A stretch of 64,000 bases of DNA, from NCBI RefSeq assembly GCF_000499845.2, contig NC_023751.2, positions 14,354,280 to 14,418,279 of the forward strand, read 5' to 3'. Numbering within the stretch: position 1 is the stretch's first letter; each line of letters opens with the position of its first letter. Made by a program: the position numbers and the translations under genes. Origin of the DNA: Phaseolus vulgaris (lineage: Eukaryota > Streptophyta > Magnoliopsida > Fabales > Fabaceae). A model generated the notes under the pieces. The model saw only the letters and a list, made by a program, of their open reading frames with translations. It did no database searches and had not been told where the DNA came from. Positions 36,728 through 50,479 of the stretch are shown piece by piece.

Positions 36728-39700
36728 GGTGTTTGCTCTGCCTCGGTTCGGTTTATCCAATTAATTAGTTTTTCTTTTCTCTTTTTTTCATTGAGGCAAA
36801 AACTTGGTATTGGAGATTTTATGTTTTTCATTTACTTGAAGACTATATTGTGTACGGAAACTTACTGTAGTTGATACCAATGGTGCTCACCACCGCTCTC
36901 TAAAGTATTTTGGAATTCTTCACAATTTGTGTTCTGGATTATTATGAGTTCGTTTTTAATTTTGTTTTACTTTTGATAACCGTTTTGTGCGTATTATCTT
37001 TTGATTTATGCGAGGCATATTGGTGTAGGCTACTTATTCTATTATAATTATTTACATTGTGCATGACGCTTTTTAGTTGTGCTTTAAGTAGCGGTAGGAG
37101 TTTGGTTTGTGATTGAGATGTTCTTTGTCATAATTGAAGTTTGTGTTTAGTTTTTACATTGGAAACTTTGAGATCTTATCGCCTGCCCATTCCAGGTTAC
37201 TTGTCACTAGTTTTGTGTTTTTAATCTTTTTGTCTGGTGCATTAGAATTCATTGAATGGATCTGCAGACTTTTATGTGAATAGTTTCTGGGTTAGAGGAG
37301 ATGCAAAGCTGGTTTATTGGTGCTGCATAAATGCAAAATGTTAATTGGGTTTAAATTGCTGAGTGATAAATCTATAGAACAACTAGCTTCTGACTTCTGC
37401 ACGCTTTTTACTTGCTTTATCATGTATTTTGATTTAGACTTGGTTTGGTGTTTCGGCATAACTTTTCAGTCAAATGCTATACGTATTTCCCATCTTCCAA
37501 ATTACTTCATGAACGCTACGCATTTATTGTATGATTGAGTTTAAAGTTAAGAATGGATGTTGTTAATGGGGAAAGCACTCTAGGGATTTTGCCTGTCAAA
37601 AGTGGACAATTTTTTGAACTTCAATGCATCTTAGTTATTGACCATTATTGACCTGGCCTAGGTTGGAACATTGGTTAGTGCGTCCTTTCCAAAGGGAATG
37701 TTCTATTATATTGATCACCCTTTGATAGTTTTTTTCTGAGTTATATTTTGGCCCGTAATAAAAATACTGCATTATTGTTTTGATTTAATAGTGGATTTAT
37801 TGAGATCTTGAATGGAGTATGGCAAATGGAAGTGGGTAATTCTTCTTGGGATTTGCTGATCTTGATTTAGCTATAAGTGAAAATACTGATCTTGAGTATT
37901 TTAGAAAGGAACATTTTGAACCTGATTTATTGGATGGTTCGTATAAATTGTCTTTTGAATCTGATAATATTCTACCTTCCTTGATTTTTTATATGGATAC
38001 TTGTGTGGATTGAATTAGGGAAATCTTTATAAAATTAGAAAGAAATGGGAAACTAAAAGTACAGAGATCTTCTGGAGATCGTTCATGCATATATCAGTAG
38101 CCCTTTAACTCCTACAATTTGATGTAATATTTTTTTATCATATTTATTGATGATTTTTTCTCGATATGATTATCTTTTCTTGATTTAAGAAAATCTTTAA
38201 TGACTTGAAAAGTATGAAATTTTAAAAAATGGAAAGGTAATTCTGAAAAATCATCAGGATTGTTAGTTTTGACCGTGGTGGAGAGTGTGATGCGACAAGA
38301 ATGACATGTTTGTTTTTCATATGTTTGGAAAAAGCCAAGAATGACTGTTAATTGCTTTTGTTTAAGTTGTACATAACCATGTTTTCAATATGTTAAAATA
38401 ATTTATATAGACCAATACTTTCTTTAAGGGAAGCCATGTATTGTGATTGAAAAGGTTATGTTTAAACATAAAACAACTGACTGAAATGGGATTAAAAGAT
38501 AAGAAAGATAAGGAAAATGATACTTTAAAAAGTTGTATATAATTTTTGATGGGATGTGATGGGTTATAATATATCATTATCCAGAAGATAAAATGCATGA
38601 CTGCTTGTTCAAAAGAAGCATATTTTATCTTCTCCAAAAGAATAAAAAAAATAAAAAGATTGAAAATGAATAAAAATGTTGTTTGGTTGGAAAAAAACTA
38701 GTGGAAGAAAGATAATTTTATTTTTAAAAAAACTAATTTATAATAATAACAATAATAATAATAATGAAAGTAAAACATTCATAATTAATTAGAATTTGTA
38801 ATTCAATATAAATATCAATGTTATAATTTATAGTAATATTTAATGGGTTTCTTCATTTTGATGTATATAATTGTTTTATTTATTTATTTTACTGGTAATA
38901 ATATTTTAAAGTTGTACTACAAAATTCACAAGGAAGAAAATTAATGTAAAAAAAAATAAAATTAAAATAAAATAAAATGGAGAAAAAACAAACTAACAAA
39001 ATAGTGGAAAGAGAGCTACATCTAGATTAAAAACATTAACTACTAAATAGGAAAAAAAAGCTAATAATTAGTGGAGATAAAAGGTAACTGCTCATTTTTT
39101 AAATATAATTAAATTGTAACTTTTTTATAATACTTAATTTTATACATTTAAACTTTTAATTACAACAAAATTTTAATATAAAATTCAATCAAAAATAGAT
39201 TTAATTATTTTGTTTTCTTTTTTAAAATAATATTATAATTATAAGATATTATAGTGAAAAAAAAATCACTGTGTTTCCGGTTGTATAATGAATGCGTAAC
39301 AATATCAGAAAACAACTTTTTTGCCTTTCTTATCTAGTAAGCGTGAAAAATCTCCGCATCTCATTTTCTCGATTATTAAACTTTCTGCATATTTCTTGAG
39401 TTCCAATGTTGCTAAGACTCCATCTTTCCTCACCCTTACTTCCTCTCTTGATCACTTTTGATAGAAGCTTCTTCAGTCTCAATTGAAACAAACATACTTT
39501 TAATAGAAGCTTCTGATTTCTCATTACAATGTGTTGGGTGTATGACTGTGTATACATGATTGAGTTAAGAGGTTCCAAGTGATTTTGGCTTTATGTACTG
39601 AAATTTCACACACCCAAAGTATGGAATGGGAGACAACAGATCCAATTTTATACAAATTCAATACTCTGTAGAGTCTATACACAATCCACCTCCACCCAAA

Positions 39701-39933
39701 AAAAAGTGAAACTAATTTCTTCTTTACATCTGTTATGAACAAGCTAATGCTCTTTCCCCCTATTTAAGGTAAACACCCTTCCCAAATGAATGTTCTTATA
39801 GTTTGTCCTGGATCTATCTGTAACTTGGAGTATTTGGTAAAAAGAAAATGTCTTGCCAGCATCATACCCCCCACTGATGCCCTTCATTCTCACTGTTATA
39901 AAACTGATGAGTACTATGAAGTACTATGCTGCC
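36728..39933. other. Intergenic region between RPL39 and the kinase gene
   Basis: The first several hundred bases are probably RPL39 3' untranslated and downstream sequence of fairly balanced composition. Short frames (37317-37538 +, 38362-38637 -, 39330-39742 -) have no recognised motif. 38640-39250 is low-complexity A-rich DNA. The last 200 bases hold the 3' end of the minus-strand kinase transcript. Confidence 0.45.
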
Positions 39934-42900
39934 TCACTTCACTTGTGAAACTCTTAGTGTTCCTCCAAGTTCCATGGGAACAAGAGGGATAAGTGAGTGA
40001 AGAACATCTGTGATAAGGGGGCGATAACTAGGTTCTGGTTGCACGCATAGCACAGCCACAGCAGCAACCTATAAAGCACAAAACCCATTAAAGAAAAGTA
40101 CATTTGTTTGGTTAAGGAAAGTACCTAGTAAGCAGCATTGGTAATATAAATAAAAGTGGGAAATGAGTTTTGAGTTTTGAATTTTGAATTCTAGGATCAC
40201 AAACCTGGTACAAGTGTTTGGGATCCATTGTGTTCTTAATCACTGGATCCACAATGTTTGGAAGCTTGGCTCTGTCCGTGAGCTGTGGCATGGCCTGCAA
40301 TCATAAATAGTTATGTGCCTTACACTGCTTTCCATACTTATGGGGGGTAGATGAGATGAAAAGTAGCCCATACCCATGTGACAATAGACTGGCATTGCGT
40401 CGGTGCCAGTTTTTCCACTGGCTTCCTTCCTAATAGGAGCTCCAATAGCACAACCCCAAAAGCATACACATCACTTTTATCACTTAATTTACCTGTAAAA
40501 TAATTGAATTGCAGCCATTAATTCTACAAGATTTCCTACACATGAATTTCACAATGCTACATGAACTTGCTTTATGAATCTAAGACATGATAATATTAAA
40601 AAACTATTGCTACAGTAACCCAATCATCCATATCTAAGTGAATAATTTCTACCTCAATTGAAATGAAATCCCTCTCAACAGTCAAAAACATATTAGACCC
40701 ATCACAAATCGTCTCAAATTTTCAAATGAATTGTAGAAAGCTTATATCTGTTCCCCCAAACCATCCAATGTTTACCATTTTTCAGACAAGAATAAATTCC
40801 ATTTCTAAAGCGAGAGACATACACTTCAAAATAAAGTGCTCTAACAACCATTGCTTAGAAAATAAAAGCATGAGATTGTCATTAACTTCAAAATTTGTTC
40901 CATGTGTATTCATTTTTTATCACATGGTCGATTTGGTCAATTTGAATAATGTGTACATGTGACTTTTCAATAGGGCAGGTATATGATTATATGTCCAAGA
41001 TGAGAACAAGAGACATAGGTCGTATGTTTCAAACCCACCCTAAAGTCGTGACGTCATTAAAATCAAAGAGGACTGAGAAAAACAATTTCTTGGATCTGGT
41101 TTGCTAAAGGGTTACAATATATTGAAATACACTATCTGTCAAACCAATGCATATGGCGTATAATGATAACAGGTTTAGCTGGCATACCATCTAGAAGATA
41201 CTCCGGTGCTACGTATCCCAAGGTACCCGATAGTTTAATGTTCTTCTTGCTTTGGGACCCATCAGTTATGGCTAGACCAAAATCAGACAGCTGAATCCAC
41301 CACCAATAAGTTCGAGGTGCCAACACATAATATGAAGCTTAGGTGAATACAACAAAAGAGGAAAACAATTGGTAATGGAAAAGGGAAGTAACTTTTATGG
41401 CAAATCTAATGTGATTTTCTTACCTTGGCATTGAAGTTTGCATCTAAGAGAATATTAGAAGATTTCATGTCTCTGTGGATCACTGCAGGGTAGCAGTGTT
41501 CATGCAGATATTCTAGTCCTCTGCCAGCATACCAGAAGAATGTTAATACCACTATAATGAACACAAGAGAAAAAAATCAAAATCTTTTTAGCGGAACATT
41601 ACTTTGCTGTGTCAAGGGCAATCTTCATCCTCATGTACCAAGTCAATGCCGAGCCATGAGTAGGTCCTTCAGCATAAGATTTTGGAAAAGAATGACACAA
41701 TAAGAATTTAGTAACCGAGAATCAAGTGTTGTTGTTTACTGTTTCAGAAAACTTTTCTGTTTCTAAATTTTATTTGTCTTTTGAACACATCTGAGGGTGT
41801 TTGCTTCAGGAACACGATTGTGTCCAGAAGAAAAAATAAAACATCTCCTAACCTTTTCTGATCTTTGGTTTTTAAAACAAATATATTTAGAAACGATTTT
41901 CAAAATTTAATAACTTTGGGAAAAAAAATCAGGTCCTCTCTGCTATGCATTTAAACATGAGATACAATATTTTACCATGTAAATGAGCCTCCAATGATCC
42001 ATTTTGCATCAACTCATAAACAATAAACCTCGTGTCACCATCAATGCTGCAACCCAGTAAGGAGATTATATTCGGATGCTGAATTTTACTCAACAAATTA
42101 ACCTCGTTCTGCAATTTCATCACACCATTCAACACAAGAAAGAAAGGACCAGAAAGAAAAAAAGCTAAAAAACAGAGAACCAGCAAATTAATTACCTCGA
42201 ATTCTCTCTCCGCATGTTGAGTCTCACAGTGGAGTTTTTTTACTGCAACATCCAGGTTATGATCCAAGCGAGCCTTGTAAACACGTCCAAAACCACCCTC
42301 GCCCAAGATGTTACTTTCCAGAAAATTATTGGTCGTTTTTTCTATTTGCTTATAATCAACTATCGGCACAGACTCCTTCATACCAACAATTTTGACGGAA
42401 CTGAATCTACTCAGAAACGGTGCTAGGGTGATCCCCTTCTCTGCATCTTGGCATTCAAACAGAAAGGGAAAAAATTAATCTCAGACAACACCATAGAGTC
42501 GATTTGATTCTGAAATTTTTCTTAAAAGGTATATGAGAAACGGAACATTAGAAAATAAATAAGTACCTGGACCGGGAGTTTGAACCTTTTTGGTTTTGGA
42601 TTTTGTTGGAGACTTAGTGTGATAAATCCAGAAACATAGGAAACTGAAAATGAGTGCAGCAAGTGAAGTGGTGGCTACGACAATAGCTATTAGCATTTTC
42701 TTGTTCAGGTGATGCTGCTCTTTCCCTGCTTTAACAGTTGTGAGAATCCAAAAGTGAAAAGAATCATTAGCAAAACCAATTATTTAACAAAGATTAAGAA
42801 TCCCAATGATGAGAAAGAGATGAATGAGTACCTGGAGAGAAAAAAGGAGGAGGTTGAGGAGAGGAAGCAGGAGGGTCTGCAGCAGCAACGTAGTGCAGAA

Positions 42901-42934
42901 GAAGAATAAACACAAAAAGAAGGTTCATTTTCAT
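39934..42934 (-). CDS. Receptor-like Ser/Thr protein kinase (At2g25220/At5g11020-like)
   Basis: Ten exons join in frame to 417 aa: 42934-42832, 42725-42567, 42446-42196, 42108-41976, 41666-41603, 41520-41424, 41290-41188, 40492-40374, 40294-40205 and 40068-39934. All introns are GT-AG. Residues 1-19 form a signal peptide ([19 protein letters not shown]). Only about 25 residues follow outside the membrane, then a transmembrane helix (about 45-69). The kinase domain begins near 130 and keeps every catalytic landmark: glycine loop GEGGFGRVY (136-144), VAVKK Lys157, helix-C Glu173, HRD Asp254, DFG 272-274 and APE 297-299. It should phosphorylate Ser/Thr on unknown targets at the plasma membrane; the ligand, if any, is unknown. 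The HRD motif has the Arg of RD kinases. It belongs to the small family of Arabidopsis At2g25220, At4g32000 and At5g11020. ORF callers split it into fragments because of the introns. Confidence 0.94.
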
Positions 42935-43455
42935 TGTTTGATGTAACTATGCATGTATTTGGAGGCACAAGCATAAAGGGAGAGAGTGTGCCCTGTGTTG
43001 TGAATTGTGAAGCCTTTGGAAGTTAATGTTAATGGGTGTTCTCTTCTCTTCTCTTCTCGATCTCCAAGGTTTCAACTGCTTTTTGGTTTTCCAAAAAGAA
43101 TGCTCTTTTTTCCTACCCTTTTGAATCTTCTTTTCCTACCTCTCTTTGTCTCTCTCTTTTCTTCTTTTTTAACTCGCTAATATATCATCAATTCAACCAA
43201 GGATAATTCAAATTCGATTATATAAGGTTTTTTGAATTACAAAACTCCTTTTTTATACTTTTTTATAAATATAAGATTGCTGAAATAAGTGTGTGAAATC
43301 ATGTATTAAAGTGTGTATGTGATATTATGTCGCTTTCTGTGCAGAAGAGAAAAGAAGGAACAGTGGGGAAAGGAAATTTAATGTTGAGGTGAAGCGGCAA
43401 TCACACGACAAGCATGTGCATTTGCTCTTGTCAACTGCGCTACTCTGCTGCAACC
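42935..43455. promoter_or_regulatory. Bidirectional upstream region of the kinase gene and a small divergent ORF
   Basis: It contains TCTCTTCTCTTCTC pyrimidine repeats at about 43040-43060 and 43135-43170, typical of plant 5' leaders. A TATAAATATAA word at 43262-43272 could serve the small plus-strand ORF downstream. Nothing else can be fixed. Confidence 0.3.
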
Positions 43456-43620
43456 ATGAACCAACATTTTCTTCTTCTTTTTATTTTCTTTTGTATAAAA
43501 TTTTTAAGCTTATGCAAAGGAAAAGAGAAAAAGAAAGGAGTGGGAGGTTCATTCATGGGGCTGCAAAATGATGAAGACGATTCATTTGATCTTCTGAACA
43601 TGACACCTTCACATCGTTAG
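43456..43620 (+). CDS. Candidate small secreted peptide (hypothetical)
   Basis: A 54-aa open frame starts with a good signal-peptide pattern (MNQHFLLLFIFFCIKFLSLC). A basic cluster (KGKEKKKG) follows, then an acidic and polar tail ending DLLNMTPSHR. This layout, signal peptide plus basic linker plus short C-terminal segment, resembles plant peptide-hormone precursors, but the tail matches no family I know (not CLE, IDA, CEP, PSK or RGF). A TATA-like word lies about 185 bases upstream. The in-frame ATG at 43414 would destroy the signal peptide, so I prefer the internal one. It lies divergently about 520 bp from the kinase start. It may be a chance frame. Confidence 0.25.
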   Translation: MNQHFLLLFIFFCIKFLSLCKGKEKKKGVGGSFMGLQNDEDDSFDLLNMTPSHR

Positions 43621-44994
43621 GTCCTTGTCTTGGTGGTGCCTTTCTAATAATAAGTGCATTTCTAAATAATAACTACATTTCTAAGCATAATATACTTTTA
43701 GAATTTTACTCCACACTTTTATGTAAATTTTAAATTTGTTTTAGATATCACATTTACTACAAATACATTTTATAATATAATTAGATGTAAAATTCATCTC
43801 ATAAATTGACTTTATAAGGTTGAGTTAAATTTAAAATTTATTTTCTTAACATGGTATCATAGTCATTTAAAGTTTATATCTAAATTAGTTAGAATGATAA
43901 AGTCATCTGCCATCTATTAGACCGGATCATACACAAATTGAAAATATCGATGTGTAGGTGTTTTATGAATTGATTTTTGTTATGTTTGAAATCTACTTCT
44001 TAATAATATTATTTAACTTAATACTGTTTAACTTATTTTTAATTAAAAAAATTATTGGCTAACCTTAATCAATATTTTAAAAATAATTGTTCATAATCAT
44101 TATTTAAAAAAAAAACTAATAACTAACTTACAAAGAATTTTTTTACATATATAAGCAAGTCATTTGAGTTAAGCAAATTTTGTTGAAGTGTTACATAACC
44201 CTTAAAGTAAAGTTTATGAGATAACTTTCCCTTAGTATGTGAAGGTTTTCATAACATCTTAGGTAATATCTTGTAACATGATTATGGACAGTTTTGATTA
44301 AATTTATCAATCACGTGTCGACATATATCATATAATTGATAAATAATTATATTTTATAATTATATATTTAATCTTAAAAGTACATATTAAAAACAACTAT
44401 CTCTTAAATAAATCTCTTAATACACTAAAAAAATAAATAGTTAACTCTTAATTAAAAAATATTTCAGGTTTATAAAAAATTTCCACACCAATACTAATTT
44501 TTTTGCCAAAATTTTACCTTTACATCATCATGTTCACGAAAGTTATACAAAGTAAACAACCCTGACTTTGACTTATATTTTTTAAAAACAACTAAAAAAT
44601 AAAATATAGTGAAAAAACATTTTTACATTATTTATAAATTAAGAAATAATGAGTTGTTTTACCAAAATATTTTATTTTGTAAAGTAATCTGGTAAAAGTA
44701 GAGATTTTTTATAGTATATTTTTATTTTTATTTAAAAATATTTGAAAATTTTGAGCTATAATTAATCTTCTTTTAATTAGAGAATTTAAAGTTGTTTAAA
44801 GGATGTAACTTTGTTTAGACAATATAAATTTGATGGTAATGACCCAAACCCTAATTTAGTAAGTTGTTAAAATTTAAGTATGAGTCTAAGTTCTAAATTA
44901 AGTATAAAAAAAAAAATGAATGTCCTAAACTAATAGTCTTGAAGTTTTGGATTAGGGCTATTGTAAATCCTTTATGTGAGATTGACTAAGTTTC
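43621..44994. other. AT-rich intergenic stretch
   Basis: No gene. 43765-43900 contains a diverged LTR-like trace of the TRIM type (TAAGGTTGAGTTAAATTTAA, then ATGGTATCATAGTC at about 43850), probably an old fragment. Confidence 0.4.
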
Positions 44995-44999
44995 GTTAT

Positions 45000-45349
45000 T
45001 GTTGGAGATCCTACATTGACTAGAGATTAGAGTCTTTCATTGTATATAAGTGGGTGCAAACCTCAACCCTATGAGCCGGTTTTATGGGGTTAAGTTAGAC
45101 TTAAAGTCCACTTTGTAATATGGTATCAGAACCATTTCGAGCCTATCCTAGTGGGTAATTGTTGGGCTTATCAGGCCACCCGCTATCGGGCCGCTATCGG
45201 ACCACCCATAATATATGTCCCACGCACGAGTTGACAGTCTCGGCGTGAGGGGGGGTGTGTTGGGGGTGTGTTAGAGATCCCACATCGACTAGAGATTAGA
45301 GCCTTTCATTGTATATAAGTGGGTTAGGCTTAAAGTCCACTTCGTAATA
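45000..45349 (+). mobile_element. TRIM retrotransposon with LTRs, primer site and 5-bp target duplication
   Basis: A complete miniature LTR element of 350 bp. The 5' LTR (45000-45120) begins TGTTGGAGATCC and ends CTTTGTAATA. It is followed at once by the tRNA-Met primer site TGGTATCAGAACC (45121-45133). A short non-coding interior ends in a polypurine tract (GTGAGGGGGGG, about 45246-45256). The 3' LTR (45269-45349) begins TGTTAGAGATCC and lacks about 40 internal bases. GTTAT duplicates flank it (44995-44999, 45350-45354). TRIMs encode nothing and rely on other retrotransposons for reverse transcription. The LTRs differ clearly, so the insertion is not recent. Confidence 0.92.
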
Positions 45350-45354
45350 GTTAT

Positions 45355-47312
45355 TGTTGAATATTTTTTATTAATCTTACCCAACATATATATGTGTGAG
45401 AGAAAAATGATTTATATATAAAATATGTGATATTGTGAGTTCCGATAAGATGATAATTATATGAATACTCAAGATTGTATCCTAACCAATTAGTATTAAG
45501 TAAATGAACATATATTAGCAATTTTTTTTTAGTTTTACTTATGTATAAACAATATAAACTTAAACATTTGATGATAAAAAAATGATTGAGATTTAAGCTT
45601 TGTAAATTAAATGCAATGAATCAACATAACATAATAGAGTTAAGGTGAGTTTTTAATGGATCTTATATTAAATTTTGATGAAGATTATTTAATATGAATT
45701 TTACTCAAAACGTGAGTATAAGAAACACCTTGTTGTCATATGATATATAGTTGACAACTCTTGTAGTATTAAGCTATGAATAAGGTGTAGATTGTTGTTC
45801 TTATTTTTCTCTAATAAAAGAATGTATGGTAATTTCATTCTAAAAAAAATACAATACCATATTTATATAATTAATAAATTGTCAAAAACTAACATAATTG
45901 GAAAATTTCAAGATTTACTACATATAAAGAATACTTTATTGAAAGAGATGAAATATATTTTAATGATACTAATTGTTGATAGGGCTATCAAAGTTGATAG
46001 TTTGTCATGGTGTTTGACTCAGATAATATGTAGTGTTATAGTAAAAATCAACATTAATTAGAGTCATATGTGACGAAATCAGATAAAGATAAGTATGTCC
46101 ATTTATGGTAAAAATACAATATCAAACTAAATCAAAAATATGTGTTGAGAAAGATAAACGCTATAATAGAAATATCCATTAAAACTCAACTTACACTTTA
46201 AAAATTCAAATATGAATTGAAAATCATGTTGAATAAAAATAATAAAGTCAAATGACATATAAGTAAAAAAACTCATAAACACATTGTCTTTAAGATTTTG
46301 AATTGAAAATAATTTCATAATTTTTTATATATCTGTGAAGTTATTGAAAGTAAATATCTGAGTCTATTTTCGAGCACAAATACCAATCAATAAATACTAT
46401 AAAAGTTTGACTATGAATTATTAAATAGAAATAGAATTATTAATAACTACAAACGTCAATAACGTTTAGTAAAAAAAAAAAAATCATAAAGTGACTGCTA
46501 AAACTTTTATATTAAAATACAAAGCTTTTGTCTCCCTCCATTTTATTGTTCATAACCTCCTCTTAGAATTAGCAATAACACTCCACTTACAAAAGTCAAT
46601 TTTGGGGAATTCTTGTTCATCTTGAATATATATTAGAAAAAGAAAGAGTGGAAGATGGTGGAGAAAAACCCCTTTTTCTTTATTATCATTCTCATACTCA
46701 TGCATAATAAAAAATATTCCACACTCCCGAATTGATACTTGCTTTTTTAGGTGCAATTTTTCTATTTATAAATGTCTTTTTAACAACATATATTATATTA
46801 ACCAACTTTTTGTCGTTGAAATGATAAAAATAACAATTTTTTTTATCACTTTTGTTAAATAAAAAAATATTATGTATGAATTGACTCTTATTTTCCTAAT
46901 TTAAAAAAATAATTAAAAAAAAGTAGGCATCACTAGAGTTGAAGGTTAGTGGAAACAGATGAGAATGATTTGATGAAAATTGGAATGTTGATAGAAAAAT
47001 AAGACTCTTCACATGTTAGATTTGTTAGGTAAAGGATGGTTTTGAACTTTGCTAACTAAGCACGTTACCCAAATTATTTGGCCTCTCTTTCCTTACACTG
47101 TTGTACTGCCTCACCAACGAAATATTAAAAATAATAGTAATAAATAAAATTATCTATCAATAATAAATACCAACTTCTCTTTTCATTTATTTCTTATATT
47201 TTATTTTATTTTTTATTTTTAAAAGAGCATTACTATAACATCTCAATTTTATTTATATCTATTACTTTTATTTTATTTTTATAATAACTTCTCTTGTCAA
47301 TACCCCTATAAC
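45355..47312. other. AT-rich intergenic stretch
   Basis: No gene recognised. Short frames at 45792-46061 (+), 46127-46318 (-) and 46550-46756 (-) carry no motif. Confidence 0.45.
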
Positions 47313-47722
47313 CTATGTAGCACAGTGACACGAACACTGATACGACACGGGCACGGACACAAAAATACGTAAAATTTCATAAAATGTAGGACATGGGAAC
47401 ACGAATCTATATATTATATAATTATTAATTATATAAATTGACGATAAAGATTTATGTTCACAAATATGCTTCAGATTATTTTTTAGAGCGGAAAGATATT
47501 TTTTATGACTGGTTCATAAGGATTTGTTTCTTATTTTAATAATCATAATAACAATTTATACAATAAAATTTGATTTTTTAGAAAATTAATGTATTTTTCC
47601 TTTTTAAAATTGTGTTAGAAACCGTAGTAGAATTGTCAGAAATCTAACAAATATTTTTTTAATTTGACACTTCATGGATATGTGTCCTACAGGTGTCGGT
47701 GTCCGATATTCGAGCTTCATAG
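47313..47722. mobile_element. Non-autonomous terminal-inverted-repeat element (CACGGACAC-rich ends)
   Basis: The left end CTATGTAGCACAGTGACACG, with CACGGGCACGGACAC just inside, mirrors the right end GGTGTCGGTGTCCG ... GAGCTTCATAG. Both ends are rich in the ACAC/GACAC word in opposite orientation, while the interior is AT-rich and non-coding. Elements with such ends are common in plant genomes as unclassified DNA transposons. No target duplication is evident. Confidence 0.55.
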
Positions 47723-50479
47723 ACAATGTAAGGGCATTTCTTTTTTATTTACATATTTTATATCTATATTTTATTTTAAATTATATTTTAGAATTAGAAA
47801 ATGAAAAATATTTAGATTTACAACATGTTATAAACTAATTACATCTTTTAACAACATAATATACTATACACCACCTATTACTTTTTATGCACTATTTAAA
47901 AAAATATATATAGAGAGACAGCAAATTCTTTTTGTGAGTATTAGAATATGTAAAATTAATTTTACAACACCAAATCAAATAAGATTTTATGCAAATTATT
48001 TACACACGTTTCCCAGAAATTAAAAATAAAACGAAATATAATTATTATGAAAGTGATTTTTAACTTGGCATGATAATTGGAAAGGCCAAGGTAGCTAGGA
48101 TGTCACAGTCGAAGAAATTATACGCATCAAATGTTGACAAAAAAATTATACGTCTGAACTCCTGTTATATTTATCTACCTTTTCATTTCGTTTTCAATGA
48201 AAATACAAAATGTGTTTAATTAGATTTTAGGAAATAATTTAATTGGAATAAACTAACACCCTAAAAATATAATTTGTTATCTTCTTGTGTATGCTGAAAT
48301 AATTAATTTTGTGTTAATTACTACTTTAAAGTCATTCTCAATATTTGAATTTTAATAGGTGCTTAATATGAAATGAGTTTGGTTAAAAGAAAACAACTAA
48401 ATATTTCTTCCTTTTTTATACAATTGTATGGAAAAACAAAAAATTACAAGTTTTTAATGTAGTGGTCGGTGGGTGAGTTAAAAATATATTAATTCAACGG
48501 TGGCAGGTGAATAAATACGTAAGTGAATAAATTTGCCATTTTAAATATCTTTTTATACATACAAGACTTAAATGCAATTTTATTGATATTTTTACTGTTA
48601 CTTTTACTTTATATTATATCTTTACCTTAATAAACTATACTAATATTTAATGTAAACATTATGAGTCAATTACGGAAGTACAAATGATATTTTTAATTTA
48701 AAATAATCCAAAAATATATATTTTATTAGCCAAACGTAACGAGAGACAAATATATTTTTAGTCTTCATTTATAATTTTTTGGCTTAAAAATATTTTTAGT
48801 GTTTGTGGTAGATATTATTTTTTTATTTATTTTTAATTAAAAAAAGTATTGTTTATTTTTTTTAAGTTTTATTTTTTATTTATTTATTTTGTTAGACAAT
48901 CTTGATGAAATTTATAATGTGATAAATAGAAGTCTTGTTATCTGAATTTAATTGAAAATGAAATGTTTTCTTTTTAAATAGTTAATTATGTTTTTAGTCC
49001 TCCAACAAAATTAGTTACACTTTTAATTTTATTAAAAATTCATTTTGTATCATAGTGCTTTGATTTTTGTATAATATTATTTGTAGTATTTATATTGATA
49101 ACATTGATGACGTAATTTTTTTAAAAAGTTTATTGAATTTTTTATAACTTTCTTGTATTTTGATCCTATGCATATGAGTTTGCTTTAAGAACAAAAAGGG
49201 TAACTAATAATCATCCAATCATGTCGGTTTTGATCTTTAACAAGTTGTGATATCATCTTTTACATTATATCTTTCATCATTAGGGTCTTCCTTGAAAAGT
49301 AAAAACACATTTGAAATATGTTGAAGGAGTTTCACTCGACACTTGTCATGGGCAATGTCATTCTATTATGTGACAATTGTCTCGATAATAAGGACACGAA
49401 GGAGGAGTGTCACAAATTGGCTCAATGAGGTTTAATTCTAATAAAAAGATTTTGATTAATGTTAGGGTTATTGTGTTTTTCATTAAGATTTTAGAATATT
49501 ACAGAGAAGTGAGAAATGTTCGTGTTGCATGATATTTGCACATGTTGATAAGAAATTGATATAATGGTGATATAAAGGGAACTTTAACAACACAATCTAA
49601 TCCCAACAATTAAAAATAACATTTTGCATGATCAGAGAACTAAAGAATGCAAAAAATATATATATTCCCCCTCCCCTCACAATTTATTGTGATCTAAATA
49701 AATAGAGGTGTTATTTTTATAAATGAAATTTTTAGAAATTTATAGGTTTTAGTTGCAAAATTTTTAGGAATTGGAGATGTTTGTTCTTACGAAACAAATC
49801 ACCTACCTCCTTGTAATTGAGAGATAACTTGATTTATGTATTTAGTTATTAATATAAAATCTCCTCTTTTGTTGTGTTCTTTATCTTCCCGATTTAATAA
49901 AACTTGTTGGATTTTCATCTTTGTTATGCCCGAATCCTAGTTTTCTTCTTTTTTTAAACCAACATCTATGTTGATAATAATGTTCTTTGTGATGGGGTCA
50001 TATAACCTCCATGCCTTGAATTTATCTTGACTCTCAATCATGCGTTCAAGTACAACATCTCACAAAAAAATAGTTTTTCAGGATATTAGAATTTTAAAAC
50101 AATTAGAGAATAAAAAAATGAAACTTTTATTGACCAATATCTCAAAACTCAATGGAAAATTACAAAGGAATCAACGTTAGTCTTCCATGCGAAGTCAAAA
50201 CAAAAGAATTACAAAGAAGAAAAGAAACTAAGAAAGCCCTCTATAAAGTTCTCCCATTTCTCTTTGAGACTTGTGTCCTTTTACAGACTTTTCTACTTCA
50301 AGGATCTTGGAAAAATATTTTAGTTTATATTTTGTTAACAGTTTCCAAGTTTTCAACTTTCCAAAATTCTTGGATTCGTTGGAAAACGACTTAAGGTCAT
50401 CTGACCACTTCTATATTATCATCTCTCTAACATTAAATAAATCTACGCTGGAATCATTTTAATTTAACAACAAAATAAA
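47723..50479. other. AT-rich intergenic stretch
   Basis: No gene recognised. 49280-49460 and 49900-50280 are less AT-rich and may be retroelement fragments belonging to the adjacent minus-strand copia remnant. The frames at 50152-50394 (+) and 50271-50462 (+) have no motif. Confidence 0.4.

Noticed and set aside
42709..42974. Plus- and minus-strand frames over kinase exon 1
   Set aside because: They are shadows of the real exon 1, which reads MKMNLLFV and splices cleanly to exon 2.
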